Shown here: in pieces, positions 24,669 to 37,896 of the stretch
How the letters are laid out: each line of letters opens with the position of its first letter
Position numbering within the stretch: position 1 is the first letter of the stretch
Source: Sambucus nigra
Taxonomy: Eukaryota > Streptophyta > Magnoliopsida > Dipsacales > Adoxaceae
Direction: 5' to 3'
Length of the DNA stretch: 64,000 nucleotides
Assembly (NCBI GenBank): GCA_949130495.1
Contig: OX422207.1
Coordinates: 788,072,384 to 788,136,383 of the forward strand
The notes under the pieces: model-generated
Seen by the model: the letters and a program-made list of their open reading frames with translations, nothing else
Databases searched by the model: none
What the model was told of the DNA's origin: nothing
Made by a program: the position numbers and the translations under genes

Positions 24669-25749
24669 TCATAATAATAAGTCTTCCATTGTTTTTTTAT
24701 CGGTTTCCAAAAGATTGCCTATTCAAAGGTGTAGGTTTCTTCTACATAGATCATTTACCATTGTGTTTGTGAGGGCTGAGACTATAGAGCTACAATCTAT
24801 ATGATATGATAATTTGATCTTGATATAACACTCTCTAACATTATCAATGGATATTGGCATTGTCCTACATAGCGTGCCAAAAAAATATATTTCGTGCATT
24901 TGGACAACTAAGGGTAAATATTGAAATTTGCGGGTGTCATATGTAAGAACTCAATATTAACAATTTGACAATATAAGTAAATAATAACAATTGGACGACC
25001 ATGTTAAGTTTTACATTCTCAATTAAAGGACTCTTAACTAGGTAATATAATATTATTATATGATGTCAATTTTTAGTATTTTAAAGATAAGGTTAAATTA
25101 AGATGCTTGAAAGTGAAATGACAGGATGAAAAATTACAAGAAAATAGCCTAATAAACCGACCCTCCCGAGAGTTTTCAAAACAAAATAAGTTTCCAAGTT
25201 ACTCTAATTTCAAATTAAAATGCTCAAAATGTAAATGAAATGAATTAACAAGTACAAAAGTTAAGTAATGCTCCTTATTTCTAGGTCGGGGTCTATTTCC
25301 TACAATGTTATCACATCTTGTTGAGTCTTGCATGTTAATATGGGAAACTGGTGCCCAAACTAGGCTGGCATAATTGTTAGATTTTCTGCGAAACTCACAT
25401 TGTGTTGACCTATTAACCTGGCCAGTTTGAGAATTATTTGATGAACAATGTTTCTAACATTTTAGAATTCTTTATTTATCGTCATCTGCGACTACGAATG
25501 ATTCATCATTCAAAAAAAGTACAAAATAATATAATATTAGTTAAAATTATATATTTTAATATATGTATGTTTTGTATTTGATCATTTAAAAAACAATGAA
25601 TAATGTAATTGGTCGAATTCATTAACTAATTTTTTAAACCAATGATTATGAGATTATTCTTATCAATGTCAGTTCTAGTATCCATCCGCACGAGATTATG
25701 CAAAGGTCCACCCTCAATGAGCCTTGGCGGTTGCAATTTGAATAACTTT
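24669..25749. other. AT-rich spacer between LINE tail and Tat-like RT (right arm)
   Basis: Mirror of 12,146-13,227. No coding feature is recognised; the open frame on the minus strand at 25,626-25,862 is the antisense of the protease-RT border and is not a gene. Confidence 0.5.
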
Positions 25750-28700
25750 TTAAGTAAATTTTGGACATCTTCGCATTGTCCTACAAAAACATGCCCGATA
25801 TTAACACATAAATAACAGAGCACGATATTTTTGCATTCCTCGAAAGCAATCCTGTCAAGCATAAGCTGAGAAAGCTCTGGACGGAGTAGTCTCTCAAGAT
25901 CGAAAACATAGAATTAAAGCAGTTGAACGTAGACTCCATCCGTGTGGGCGAATAACCTAAATGGAGCGTCTTGTCTCAAAATCAATAGGAAAAGTCCACA
26001 TGTGAATCGACTAAAAATATCTAATCAAAACATATTCGAAGGATGATTACCCATGCCCAAAATTAACATGATTGTTGATAACACTGCAATTCATGCCCTC
26101 AGTTACTTGTCGATAGTTTCACCGGGAATAATCAGATCAAGATCCATCCTGACCATCAGGAAAAGACTATCTTCATCACCCCATGGGGAAATTTTTACTA
26201 TATAGTCAAGTCGTTCAGTCTCAAGAACACTGGGGCTACATACCTAAAGGCCGCTAGAACCATTATGCATGATCTCATCTACAAGGATGTTGATGCCTAT
26301 GTCTACGATATGATCATCAAATCTAAAACTGTAGAAGGTCACATACCTTCCTTGAGAAAATTAATTGAACGACTGCGATAATAACATATGCGCCTTAACT
26401 GATAAAAATGCATTTTTGGTGTCACAAAAGACAAACTCCTCGGCTTCATGGTAAGCGATAAAGGGAACGAAAAAGGCCCTTCCAAACTTAGAGCGATTAA
26501 CAAAATGCCACCACCTCAGATAAAGAAAGAAGTTTGTGGATTTCTAGGCAAGCTCCAATATATCAGTCGGTTAATCATTCAACTGACCTCTATTTACGAG
26601 CCCATTTTCAAACTTATTCAGAAAGGTTATGCGAAATTATAAAATAAGGAATTTCAGTAAGCCTTTGAATAGATAAAGTGATACCTTACCTATCCTCCGA
26701 TGCTCATTCCCCCACAACAATGTCTCCCTATCCTCTTATATCTCACCATCACAGACATCCTAACAAGGGCTATGCTTTCCCAGTACATCGAAGAATCTTG
26801 CAAACAAAGAGAGCCATCTACTAAGCTATCCAAAATATAGTAGGGAATGAAGCAAACTATACTGCATTATAAAGGTGTGAGTCACTATATCCTAGGTCAC
26901 ACTATAAGCTTCGACACTACAAACTTCCATTCCCTATAAAATTGGTGTACCGAATAGATCCAATGATATACCTTTTAGAGAAGCCTGCATTGTCCAGTCA
27001 GATGGCTTGACAATTAATGTCACTGGATGAATTTGACATCATGTATGTTACCTAAAATTCTATGAAAGGAAGAACCATTTATAACTACCTTGCTGATAAT
27101 CCCATAGATAGAGTCGAAGTTTGGATTTCTAAGTTTTCGAATGAAAACATTCTCTACACTTCCCATGAAAAGGTCAGATAGAAGATATTTTTTAACGGGG
27201 CTGCTAGTAAGAAGGGATACGATATTGAGATACCCCTTATCACTCCCGGTGACTCTCATACTTCCAACGCCATAAAATTAGACTCCACTTGCACTAACAA
27301 TATAACAGAATACGAAGTATGTACCATAGGGCTCAAAATTGCCCTTGAGAAAGGAATCAATCACACTGATGTCTATGGAGATTCATCCTCCATCATGGGA
27401 CAAATTCTTTGCAAATAAATTTTAAAGACAAGAAGGTCCTAACCTTCCATGCTCACTTCGAAGAGCTCGCCTCCTAGTTTGAAGATGTTACCTTCCACTA
27501 CTTTCCTCAATCGAGGAATATCCTAGCCGACACATTGGAAACCTAGTCCCTATGGTCGACATGCCCGCGGGGATAACAATGGCCCCCTTCCTAGTCTAGG
27601 AAAAAGCATCACCTACTCACTGCTACCACATTGAGATCATTACCAAAAAAAATTAAACATAATAAGATAGTGGTATTATGACATTTGGTGTCTTTTCAAT
27701 CATAATATGTATCCTCGGGGCACTGACAAGAAAGACCCTGCAACCCTTTGTAGGATGGCTACTCAATACATCATCTGTAAAAGGCACTATTTAAAAGAAA
27801 TTTCGATACAACCCACTTGCATTGCATAGAAGGGGATGGGGTCGAATACGTGACACATAAAATCCATAGTGAAGAATGTGGTCCGAACGTGAATTCTTGC
27901 TAAGAAAATCATCCAACAAGGATATTACAGGACCATCATGGTTTAAGAATACATTTCTTAAGTCAGAATACGACTCAAATACCAATAGTTTCCCAACCTT
28001 TAACACTTTCTTCTTCTAGAGTTATACAACATGACTTCTCCCTGGCCTTTCTCTGCTTGGGGCATAGACATTATGGGGAAAGTTACTCGTAATGCATAAA
28101 AAGAGAATAGATTCATCATAGTTGCCATTGACTACTTCACGAAATGGGTTAAGGTCGAGTTATATGCAGTGTTAAATGCAAAGAAAATAACCAAGTTCAT
28201 TAGGAAAAATATCATCTACCACTATGAAGTTTGGCATGATCTGGTATCAGACAATGGGCTATATTTTGAAGCCGAGGTCACAAAACTTATTTACGAGTAT
28301 GGAATCCAAAGCCAAGAGTCCTTTCCATATCGAACACAAACAAACGTGGATGTCAAAGCTGCCAATAAAAGCCCAAAGTCCATCATTAGCAAAATGACTA
28401 AAAGTTATAGAGATTGAGCATACATGATCCTATAACCCTATGGGGATACCGTACCTCCATTAGAACACCCACCAGTTATACCCCATACTCCTTAGTATAT
28501 GGAATGGGTTCAGTCTTACCTGTTAAACTCGAAATAACCTCCCTACGAGTCATGCTCCAAAGTTGGGTCAGTAAAGAAGATTGGCAATAAAGCTATTACG
28601 ATGAACTGGTACTCTTAGAGGAAAGAACACTAAAGGCCCAAGATCATATATAAGGACATCATCTCCGCATTGTGTTATCATTCAATAAATTGGTGGAGGA

Positions 28701-29007
28701 CCGCAATGTCCAAGAAGGAGACTTTTCCCTCAAAGAAATCAGAGAATCCATCTTAGATCCAAGAAGAAAGTTTAGGCCCTACATCGTAAATAAATTTTTT
28801 TCAGGAGGCACCGCTATACTCACAGACCTCGATGGAGAGGAGATGGTGCATCGAGTCAATTTGTACCGTCTTAAGAAATTTTACCCATGTTCCAAAATCT
28901 CATCGCACTATGACTCTTCTCACCTCCCTTCAATTCTAAAAAAAATTCTTCCCCCTACTCAGAACTACGTAGGAGATGATCCTCTAAAAAATCACCTTTT
29001 TAAATGA
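25750..29007 (+). pseudogene. Tat-like Ty3/gypsy pol: RT, RNase H, archaeal-type RNase H, integrase (right arm)
   Basis: Mirror of 8,888-12,145. RT is at 25,750-26,645 with YVYD instead of YVDD at 26,298-26,309. The RNase H-like piece is at about 26,866-26,915 and the second RNase H at about 27,270-27,393. The integrase core is at about 28,035-28,417 with AIDYF and SDNG, and AAA (lysine) at 28,355-28,357 where the family has glutamate. The C-terminal piece is at 28,672-29,007. All catalytic losses are shared with the left arm. The integrase, C-terminal and RT-thumb frames are residue-identical between arms, whereas the frame at 27,791-28,006 has two changes. Confidence 0.85.
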
Positions 29008-29335
29008 AAAACTTGCGATTTTCATAATCCCACAGAGGTTTGTAGACAACCCATAAAATACCTTTGGCACGTTCCTTTCTCTTTCACGAAATGATATTCT
29101 TTTCTTCCCCCGAGAACATTAGTCCCTTTTTATCATTTAAATGAAAAAAGGATTCTGTATGCCTTAGCGATCAATATAGTTGGTCCAAAGAAAATAAATT
29201 CATAAATAGCATAACAAAATATGTCAAAATCATCACCTTTATTAAAAAAAAATAGCAGTTACATGACACATCAATGACAAGAATGAGAAATAACAAAACT
29301 CCTTGCAAGCATCTCACAAACTCCCCTAACCTACA
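29008..29335. other. Spacer between integrase end and extra ORF (right arm)
   Basis: Mirror of 8,561-8,887. No feature recognised. Confidence 0.4.
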
Positions 29336-30855
29336 AACAAATCTATTTATTACAAAAACCCTTCCCCCATATTCCCTACGAGACCTACTTCAACTGTTAT
29401 ATGGACTCGCCTCATCATCCTTTCCAATGCATATAGGACCATATGAATCCTAATCCTAATTACATTTCGTGTCCTCTCTAGGTGACGGTATGCTTGGATC
29501 ATCATAGATGAAACCACAATGCCCTTCTCTAGAGCATCAAACATCACAATTTGCCTCTTCCATGTCTCTCATCATAGAACTTCATAACCACCTTCTTCCA
29601 TTGCCATTTCCAGTAGTCCCCAGGTACAAACCCAACCTCCCAACGGACTAGTATGGGCGTGTAAACGGTTGGCGGCGCTTCCACCAAGGTCCCAGAATCA
29701 TCCTAAGATATTTAGTCAGATCTTACATGAGCAAGAAGTTGGTTATAAGAGGAGAAACAATCTCTTCCCATCCTACTTGACAAAGACGTTGCCAAGGAAA
29801 ATATAAGGAGATTTGGCAAAGGCCCACCAACCGGACAGAATATGCTGCACAGTGCCCCACCACGGCACTGGCCAACAAAGATTTCTAGCAACATGCTCTA
29901 CAATTCAATTCACCGAGTTCTACACAGATGGGCCACAGCTAAAAATGACCATGTAACTAAACTCTTAACACCCACTACAGGATACTCACGGGGAGCCACT
30001 AGACATAATCTCTCTGATAACACCATAAACACCACCACAAGATTGACTCACAAATAATTAACATAGGTTTCCTTCCAGTCACCAGTACATTTAGAGCGTC
30101 TATCGGTGTGACAACAACAAGGTTATAATGATTAGACAGCCACATGATAATCGTGGCCACTTGACAAAAATCCTTAATATCATCAGTTACTAAGAGAAGC
30201 ATGGCAATCAATTCTTGGGCTACAAACCTAGAAAATCCAATATCAATATAGTCTCTTCGCCACACAAAATTGAATAACAACAGATAAATAATACATCCTC
30301 CATGCACTAGTCGTCGGGAAGCCGATGGAGAAATATGAAGTATCGACAAGGGATACCCGATGGGAGCATGACAGGTCCGATATAGTTGTCATGAAACTAG
30401 GATTAACGAGCAAAATCGCATAAAACTCCTCGTATGAGGGACACACTTCGTCTAGGTTAAAGTGAAACATATGTTTGCTCAGGATACGAGAACTCCAGTG
30501 ACACTTCAAAGAGATTCTAATCCAGGGAACGATTATCCCACAAGGTGATAGCGTTGAAGTTAAAAGCCTCATGGTTGATAATATAAATGCCATGACCTCC
30601 AAACCCTCGAAGTAGGGTGCGAAAGCTTTAGTCGTGGGAATCTCTACTGCAAGAAGAGAAGAATATGTGGAAAAAGAAAGGAAATTTAAATGTGATGATG
30701 AACTCCCTTCAAATCCCTCTTTATACCCAAAATAACTCACAAAAAATAAAGGGCTCGGCTGTTTCTTCAAAACTATTCCCAAGTACACCAAAGTACAGAA
30801 CGAGTACAATAAAGGCAAGAAAATGGATTTGGACATTACTATTATGCCGATAGGC
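29336..30855 (-). pseudogene. Antisense extra ORF of Tat-like element with promoter motif (right arm)
   Basis: Mirror of 7,041-8,560. The motif GCCTATCGGCAT is at 30,844-30,855 and the TATA box at 30,719-30,725; the frame starts at about 30,593. This copy differs at several residues (for example V/F, L/S and T/P in the NPS-MTTISD to IGF-TTS stretch, and a cluster reading DIKDFCQ against DIMEDCQ near 30,165). The differences are denser than in the neighbouring integrase. It is a pseudogene in both arms. Confidence 0.5.
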
Positions 30856-31226
30856 ATCCCCCTATTTTTCTAAAATTTTATATCTTTTTCATGCATACAT
30901 ATTTCCAATAAAGACCCTTCTTCATCAAAGATAACCTGTTTGCAAGAGATTTCCCACTGTTTCTTTCTAAAAAGATCATAAACACATGTTTATTTATACT
31001 TACCTTTGCAATAGATAAAACCTCGGAAAAAAATTAAAGTGCATGTATAATATGTTATTTAATCTAAGATTAATATAAAATACTGAAAACTGCATCTTGT
31101 ATATAATCATCATTACGATTATATTTTTCTAGAAAGGAAAAAAAAGAAAGGCCAAAAAAGAAAAAAAGGATCTAAATAAATCGCCATTATGATTATATAA
31201 CCCGAACTTTCCAAAAACCCTATCAA
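30856..31226. other. AT-rich spacer between the two extra frames (right arm)
   Basis: Mirror of 6,671-7,040. One single-base length difference between the arms lies in or near this stretch. Confidence 0.45.
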
Positions 31227-32976
31227 TTAGAAAGTTGTCACCTCAAGGACCTCGATGAACGCACTCTCCCTGACGGCGAGCAATAGATCGCCCACTCCTA
31301 GAATCAGAGCTCTCCTCAAAAGTGTATGGTGGAACCATACAAGACCTAACCGTTTTCCTATCATGATCGGACACCAAAACCATCCAATATTGACTTTACC
31401 ACAACTATGAAATTGATACAAGAGTAGTTTGCAAAAAAAAAAAAAGTCTATCAGAAGCAAGAAAATCAGTAATAAAAGAAAAGAATCAAAAGCAGAAGAT
31501 GGAAGTCCTACTTATCTCTAGATAACCTCTTTAGGAAGGTTAGTGAAACCATCTATCTTCAACTGAGGGCGGTGAGGCATTGAGATGACCTTCCACCACC
31601 TAGCCTAATGTGGTAGTAAGGAGTGGAAAGATGCAAATCATGAACATCCTCCGCCACCGTTACGTCACCCTTGAGCTATGTGATGCAGCTACTAGCGCAC
31701 TAGTACCCCTACCTAATCCTACTGATGGTGGAGGCATACACTCAATATATTAAATATACAAAAACATCAACTAATTGATAGCGAAGTATACATAATCATA
31801 TCCCGACATCGTGTCTGTATAGAGCATATAGGGTTCGTCCTTCATCGCTGCCACTTTTGCCTCATTTGACATCTCATTTACCCGCCTCATGAAATTCGAG
31901 GAACTGATGATGGGACCTCCACATCACCCTCCATAACATGCCTCACCACCCTCTCCCCCAGGTAGTAGATGTACCGAAACTCATGCACTAGCAACCTCGA
32001 CATCTGGGGATGGATGCCCGTAAACCCTTCAACCTTCGGACGCCAAGGATAAAACTCATGTGTCCCTAAATAAAGGTCACATACCAAAAATCTACAAAGT
32101 GCAAACAAAAAATAAAATCCAATAAGAAAAAATAAGACCAAAGCCTAACCTAATAGCTCATCAAGGCGTTTAACATCGCCTACACATCATTCAAAACTAA
32201 AAACTCCTTCGACTTCCTGTGCCACTTCATCCATCAATACATCATCGAAAATTTCCCCTCCCCACCCACCTTAAGAGAGACTAATCCAACATTGTGCCCA
32301 ATCATCTCATGTAACCACATTTACAAAAAGAAATACAAAATGTTAAGGATGAAAAATTAGAAAGACAACATGAAGAAAAGAAAATTGTATCTAAAGTTTA
32401 CCTTTAGAAGGTACGTGGGCCCCGTAAAAGTGTGTAGGTGACACCGACTAAAATTATAAAGTACTCCATCATAAATCTCCAGTAGTCATACAAGTCGAAA
32501 ACCTTTAACATTCCAAGGATAAAAGGAAAAGAACACAGAAAAATAAAAGTAAAATACCAAGCACTTAGATAACATTTAGGTTCTTCACCCTCACAGAGCG
32601 ATGGTTCCATAGCTCCCATAGAAGAATCCTATCATCAAGAACAAACTCAAAACTATCATATCTCAGTGCATTAACATCATGCCACTCCAGATTGGCATAG
32701 TCATCAATAGAATCCCAAGCATTGTTCACTGCACCCTACATAAATTATTTTAAATAAAAATAATTGAAACTTATTCCTAGAGAGAGAAAGGAAGAGGTTT
32801 TTTATGTGAAGGTATGAAAAATAAAGGGGGTGCCCCCTTCTTTATAAGATATTAGGGAGGGTAACGATTGACAGTCCCCTAGTCATTCTTATTAGCAGTG
32901 ACCCTTCACCTTTCTAGAGAAGCCAAGAATTTAGTTTCCCATGCCGATAGGCAAACAACTTCTTGTGCCTATCGTC
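31227..32976 (-). pseudogene. Unrecognised extra reading-frame region 1 with promoter motif (right arm)
   Basis: Mirror of 4,921-6,670. The GCCTATCGGCAT motif is at 32,941-32,952 and the TATA box at 32,840-32,846, with the gene-like 56-codon stretch at about 32,568-32,735. A G-to-R change is seen in the EF-YIYYLGE stretch near 31,980. The product is unknown. Confidence 0.4.
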
Positions 32977-33231
32977 CTTCCCCTCAAATTTTGTCATTAA
33001 AATTCCAAAAAAAATCCAAAAATCATTGAAAGAATTCATAAAACTTCCCACTGGATCACTGGCATGAAACTTTAAGAGAAAATACTGAACCAAAGTGTGA
33101 TTGAAAATCCATCACCCTCAACATACTTCATAGGAGGATAAAAAATAAAGTAGAACCCTCACTATAATCACACTCCCGAATGGAATCAGAATGAATAATG
33201 TCACTCGTCATAACTCCTGAACATTAAAACA

Positions 33232-33997
33232 CTTCAGGTTTGCATAATTGACCTCGAACCTTTAAATCAATCGTTCCCAAATCTATAGGTCTACAGAATC
33301 GACCTTGACCCTCTAAATGGGGCACTTCAAACCTTATCGTCCGCAGAATTGACCTCGACCTTCTCAATCAGTCACCTCTACTCTTTAGGTCAAAGTCATC
33401 AACCTAGGTCCACATAATCAACCTCAACCCTTTGAATCGGTCGTTTAAAATCTCTAGGTTCGCAGAATTAACCTCAAGCCTATAAATCGATCACTTCAAA
33501 TCATTAGGTCCACAAAATCGACCTCGACCCTCTAAAATTAGTCTGTCTAAATCTTTAGGTCACCAGAATTGACCTTGGTTATCATAATCTACCTTGGCCC
33601 ACTGAATTGGTCGCTATAAATATTTAGGTTCAGAGGATCAACCTGAACCCTCTGAATCTATTGCATATACTCCTTAGTTCTACATAATTGACCTCGACCT
33701 GCTCAATCCGTAGTTCCCACTCCTTAGGTCTATAAAATTGACCCAAGTCTTCAAAATTGACCTCGACCTTAAAATCAATCGCTTCAAATATTTAGGTCCC
33801 AAAATTGGCCTCAACTCTTTGAATTGGTCTCCTCTACTCTTTAGGTCTGTAAAATTGACCTAGATATGTAGAATTGACCTCGACCATATAAATCATTCCT
33901 CTCTACTCTTTAGGTCTGCAGAATTAACATAAGCTCATCGAATTGGCACTAGATCTTTGATATTTTCACTTCCACTCTTTAAGTCCTCAAAATGGAC
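33232..33997. repeat. ~50-bp minisatellite (right arm)
   Basis: Mirror of 3,900-4,665; the unit contains AATTGACCTCGACC. Unit order and insertions match the left arm, so the array has not been rearranged since duplication. Confidence 0.85.
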
Positions 33998-34803
33998 CTT
34001 TAGCTATTCCCTCAGTCCCCAATAGAGATCTCTAGTTTCCAAACCTTAAAACTTTGATGAAGTGCATATCTTTCGACGACCTCCTCCTGTTCTCAACTTG
34101 CCCATCGAGGGGCTCTATATACCCCCCATCCAAGTACCACCCAAATGCCTCAGGTCCCTACCACCAGAAGACCCGAGTCCTACTCCAAACCTTGACCCTA
34201 ATGCCAACAGGAGTTCCTGAATCCCATTTGACAAGGTCACTCTCCAACCTAAGAAAATATCATTGAACCATCATAAGGTTATAAATCCCCTTTCCAACAT
34301 TCCATACCTTGCGTGAATTGGCCTTACGGTTCATGCAAACTTGAGTTTTTGCTCCGAAAACCCCCGTCTAGAGGCCAGTGGGCGCTTTTGAGACTCATTT
34401 GACTTTTGTCAACTATTGAGCCCGAGAGTGACTAAATATATTCTCATAGGGATCTTAATCCCCTTTCAACGGTCCCATTTGTGCGCGATTCAGACTTACA
34501 ATTTTCATTTTACGCCCATTTTTTTGAAAAATTCCTTCTGGATTGCCTATAAACACCCTAGGCCCTCTGCCTATACATAAAATTTACTTTACTTTGCCAA
34601 CAAGACAAGGGTATACCGATAGGCAGTCTAGGGCCTATAAAAATTGGTATAACCCCTAACCCTAATTCTTATTATTTAATGAGGTCATGTCCTCATTAGC
34701 AAGGACCCCATCCTCAAATCCATTCATGAACCAAGAGAGATTTTTCTTCTTTTCTCTCATTTCGGGGTGAGCCCCACGCTGGAGGAATCGAGTATCTCCA
34801 CAC
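33998..34803 (+). mobile_element. LTR-like block abutting the truncated Athila RT (right arm)
   Basis: Mirror of 3,094-3,899. On the plus strand it shows CTATATACCCC near 34,115 and CCTATAAAAATTGG near 34,634, two TATA-like boxes, and ends with CA at the Athila junction. This is a tentative 3' LTR of the Tat-like element. Confidence 0.4.
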
Positions 34804-37457
34804 CACCTCTTTCATCACTAGTTTTAACCTACATTTAATCTCCCAGGTGGGTTTTTCTTCTTCCAAAAGGTCTATTTTATTAATAAAAATCAAAGGGCTT
34901 ACTCCCTTCAAATCCACAACGGTCCAATCAAAAGAACTATAAGACCTTTTAGGAAGTAACTCAACTTACCTTATGGCCCTCATTGAGGTGGGATGAGATA
35001 AAAAAGGGATATGTCTCTCCGTTTTCCAAGTAGATATACTTGAGGTCGAATTGAAATTTCTCGTGGTAAAGCTTTGTAAATCACACATCCGATTTCATAT
35101 GAATCACAAAAAGGTAAATCCTCAAAATTGGAACACCAATTTACCTTCTCCAACTCATATAAATATCTATCACAGGGTTAACTTCATGATCATAAGGGGA
35201 ATAATAATTTTCAAGATCAAGTGAGTTAATTAAGTATTCTTTAATAGGGTCCACACAATATATATCATCAAAGTGTTCTTGGATAATATCCTCACGAGGT
35301 ATACCTAGTGGACATCATCTTCATCATTCATTTATTGGTAAATGTTGAAAATATTAAGATCTAAGATCACGTTCCCTATGTTCGGTGTTATTTCCCAATT
35401 TCTAGCATTAATTAAGGCATTTGAGATAGGTAAAAAATGTTGACCCAGGATAATGGGGAAGTAGTTACTATTCCCAACTAGAGGCTGAGTATTCAAAACC
35501 ATAATGTCCATCGGGAAGTAGAACTTATTAGTTTCAATTATGGCATCCTCCACCACCCCTCTTGGGACTTTAATGAAATGATCTTCTAATTTGAGAGTCA
35601 TTTTGTTCGGCTTTAGCTCACATAGATCGAGTTGTTTATACATAGACTATGTAACAAGTTGATAATCACACCTAAACTAAGAAAATCTTGCTTGATTTTG
35701 AACTCTCCAATGACACTCAAGATGGTAGGACATACAGGGTCTTTATAATTTGTAGGTAACTTGGATTGAATTATCGAGATCACATTCAGACAAAAATGCC
35801 CTTTTTTCACATAAAGTTTCTATTTCACTATGATTAAGTTCTTGGGGACTTGGCATAAGCGGCCCTTTCGTTAATATCATAAGGGATGTTTATATTAACT
35901 TTTTTAAACAAATACAAGGTGAAAACATTATGGATCTCCTTTCTTGGATCCATAAGCCTTTTAGGATAACACGTGAAAATGGAGCCTTTTATAACCAAAT
36001 CTGGCCCGATATATGGCTCCTCACTACTCTCTTCGGGAGAAGCATCTTTGACATCTATGGGGTTGGGTGAGACTTACTTAGAATTTGTAGTGGATGCGAT
36101 CGTCTTATAAAAGCCATTCCCAGTTTGTAGAATAGTGATTTCACTTGATCCCTCTAATATTTCGAGATCGAGGTAGTTAGATTGTGCTGCCCTTGATGAT
36201 TTCATTGATGTTGGAATGTAATTTTTTCCTTTTCTTTGATACTTAATGAAGTGGTCAATTTTGGTAGTGAATATTTGATTTCAGCAAAGGTTTGCGCATT
36301 TTGAGTATTGACATTCATTTAACTTATCGTGAAAGCTTAATGAGTGTCTTCAAAGGTCTTCTTATATTGAGGCACATAAGGAGGTGGGGTAGTAGGACCT
36401 TGAATTTTCAATTATAGTGGTTCTATTTTCCACAAAGTTTGATAATTTTGAGGTGGGGGATTTTGAGTTGGTCCTATTAAGTTTATTGGGAATTTTAAGG
36501 TGAATAAGGACGAGATTGGTTATTTTCCACATAAAACCAGGATGATTTTCCTTTGGTGGGTTATACCCCTTGCTAAGAGGACTGCTATAGGAATATAAAA
36601 GTCCCCATGACATTTTCTTGATCGTTGGGAATTATTTTATAGGCCATGATAGTGGAACAATCCTTGGTCGGGTGACCAACTATAACACAAATAGCACATA
36701 AATTGAAGAATGAGTTGGAACGGGCGAATTCCTACTCTCTAAATCCATTGACTCAACCTTTTTAGTTGAGAAAATCTTGTGGGCATATAATCCTTTTGGG
36801 CAAGGTGTTACATTCGCTGGTTATAGGCGATCGAATTATAAGATCACGACTTGACTTATTTTTGGTCCGAAGTGTCCCATGAATGAATAATTTCGGCATA
36901 ATATTTTATATATGCCTCGGCATGATTTTCATCCAAGACAAAGAGATCCGTAGATCACATCATCTCTAAATTTGTTTGGAATTAAAGGTAATCCAATAAT
37001 GGAAAAGGTTTACAATTCTCCACTTTTCCAAGACATTATTTGGGCATTTACCCGAGACGTTTTTAAATATCTCCGAACATCACTGAAAGATAACGTTATC
37101 TCCTTGTGATAAAGTTGATTTTGGATCTTGAGAGTGTTATTTAGAAGGGTGTGGAAGAATTTCTTTAGGAATCAGGCTTCCCTATTGCATTAACTCCTAA
37201 TAAAATTAGGCTACGAGGTCCAAATCCAAGCCTTTGCCTTGTCCTTAAAAGAGAATGGGATAAGTTTTAGGCATGTTATATCTTCAGGAGAGTCTTTGTC
37301 GCTAAAAGTAACAAAAACCTCCTGACAATATCTTATGTGCATGTTGACAATAATTGTATCATGCAATTTCGGAAGTGGAATTTCCTTGAATTATATGGGC
37401 AAATAATGTATGATGGAGAGGTGGTCCTCTATGGTTGAAGCTAATCCTTTATTAAAT
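34804..37457 (-). pseudogene. Athila-like Ty3/gypsy gag-protease-RT fragment (right arm)
   Basis: Mirror of 440-3,093. Zinc knuckle at 36,658-36,699, protease at about 35,330-35,811, RT N-terminal piece at 34,804-35,057. The same stops and the same loss at the protease active site are present. Residue differences from the left copy include K/E, L/P, V/M and I/F in the protease stretch. Confidence 0.85.
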
Positions 37458-37896
37458 AATAAGGTTGATTGATCTCTTCCCTACTACTATGCTCACTCGA
37501 ATTACCGCCCATTGTAGAAGAATCAGAATTGTTTTGGGTAGTTAAACATACGGAGGGAGTATGACAAGGTCTCAATGTTTATAAACCTCACTAAAAGAAG
37601 GATATTCTACTATAGGATTCTAACCGCAGTCGTTTGTGTTATGCATTTACAAAATACTGGATTTTTTTTAAACCGTGTTGTCATGGTGACCACTAGGAAC
37701 AAATACGTGGATAGAAATATAGTATAACTTGAACTTGTTGCCAATCCCAAGAACATTTTCAAAACTTGATGAGCTAAAATATATTTTGGAGTCAAACGTA
37801 TATCAATCGCAACCACTAATAACTCGACAAGTCCAAGATCATTTTCCACTGACATTGGGTGTAAGACGTGAGAGTTTATATAGATCCCCGGATTTC
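37458..37896 (-). other. Outer end of right arm
   Basis: Mirror of 1-439. The open frames here are unrecognised. The right border is set by the window edge, not by an observed end of homology. Confidence 0.35.

Larger units (their letters stand above)
19114..37896. repeat. Right arm of giant inverted repeat (palindrome)
   Basis: This is the mirror of 1-18,774. The co-linearity is broken by very few length changes: about one base between the equivalents of 6,010 and 7,039, one between 8,184 and 8,888, one between 12,269 and 13,275, about nine around the G tract at 23,646 (9 in the left arm, 17 here), and one between 17,542 and 18,554. The right end is set at 37,896 only because the left arm leaves the window at the matching base; the duplication could continue to the right. 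A real genomic inverted duplication, a foldback-type element and an assembly error remain open explanations. Confidence 0.97.

Noticed and set aside
1..37896. Palindrome as a single-read hairpin artefact
   Set aside because: Arms differ by many single-base substitutions and a unique 339-bp spacer separates them, which a missed-adapter read in a polished assembly would not give. A wider assembly error between haplotypes is still possible and is kept as a caveat.
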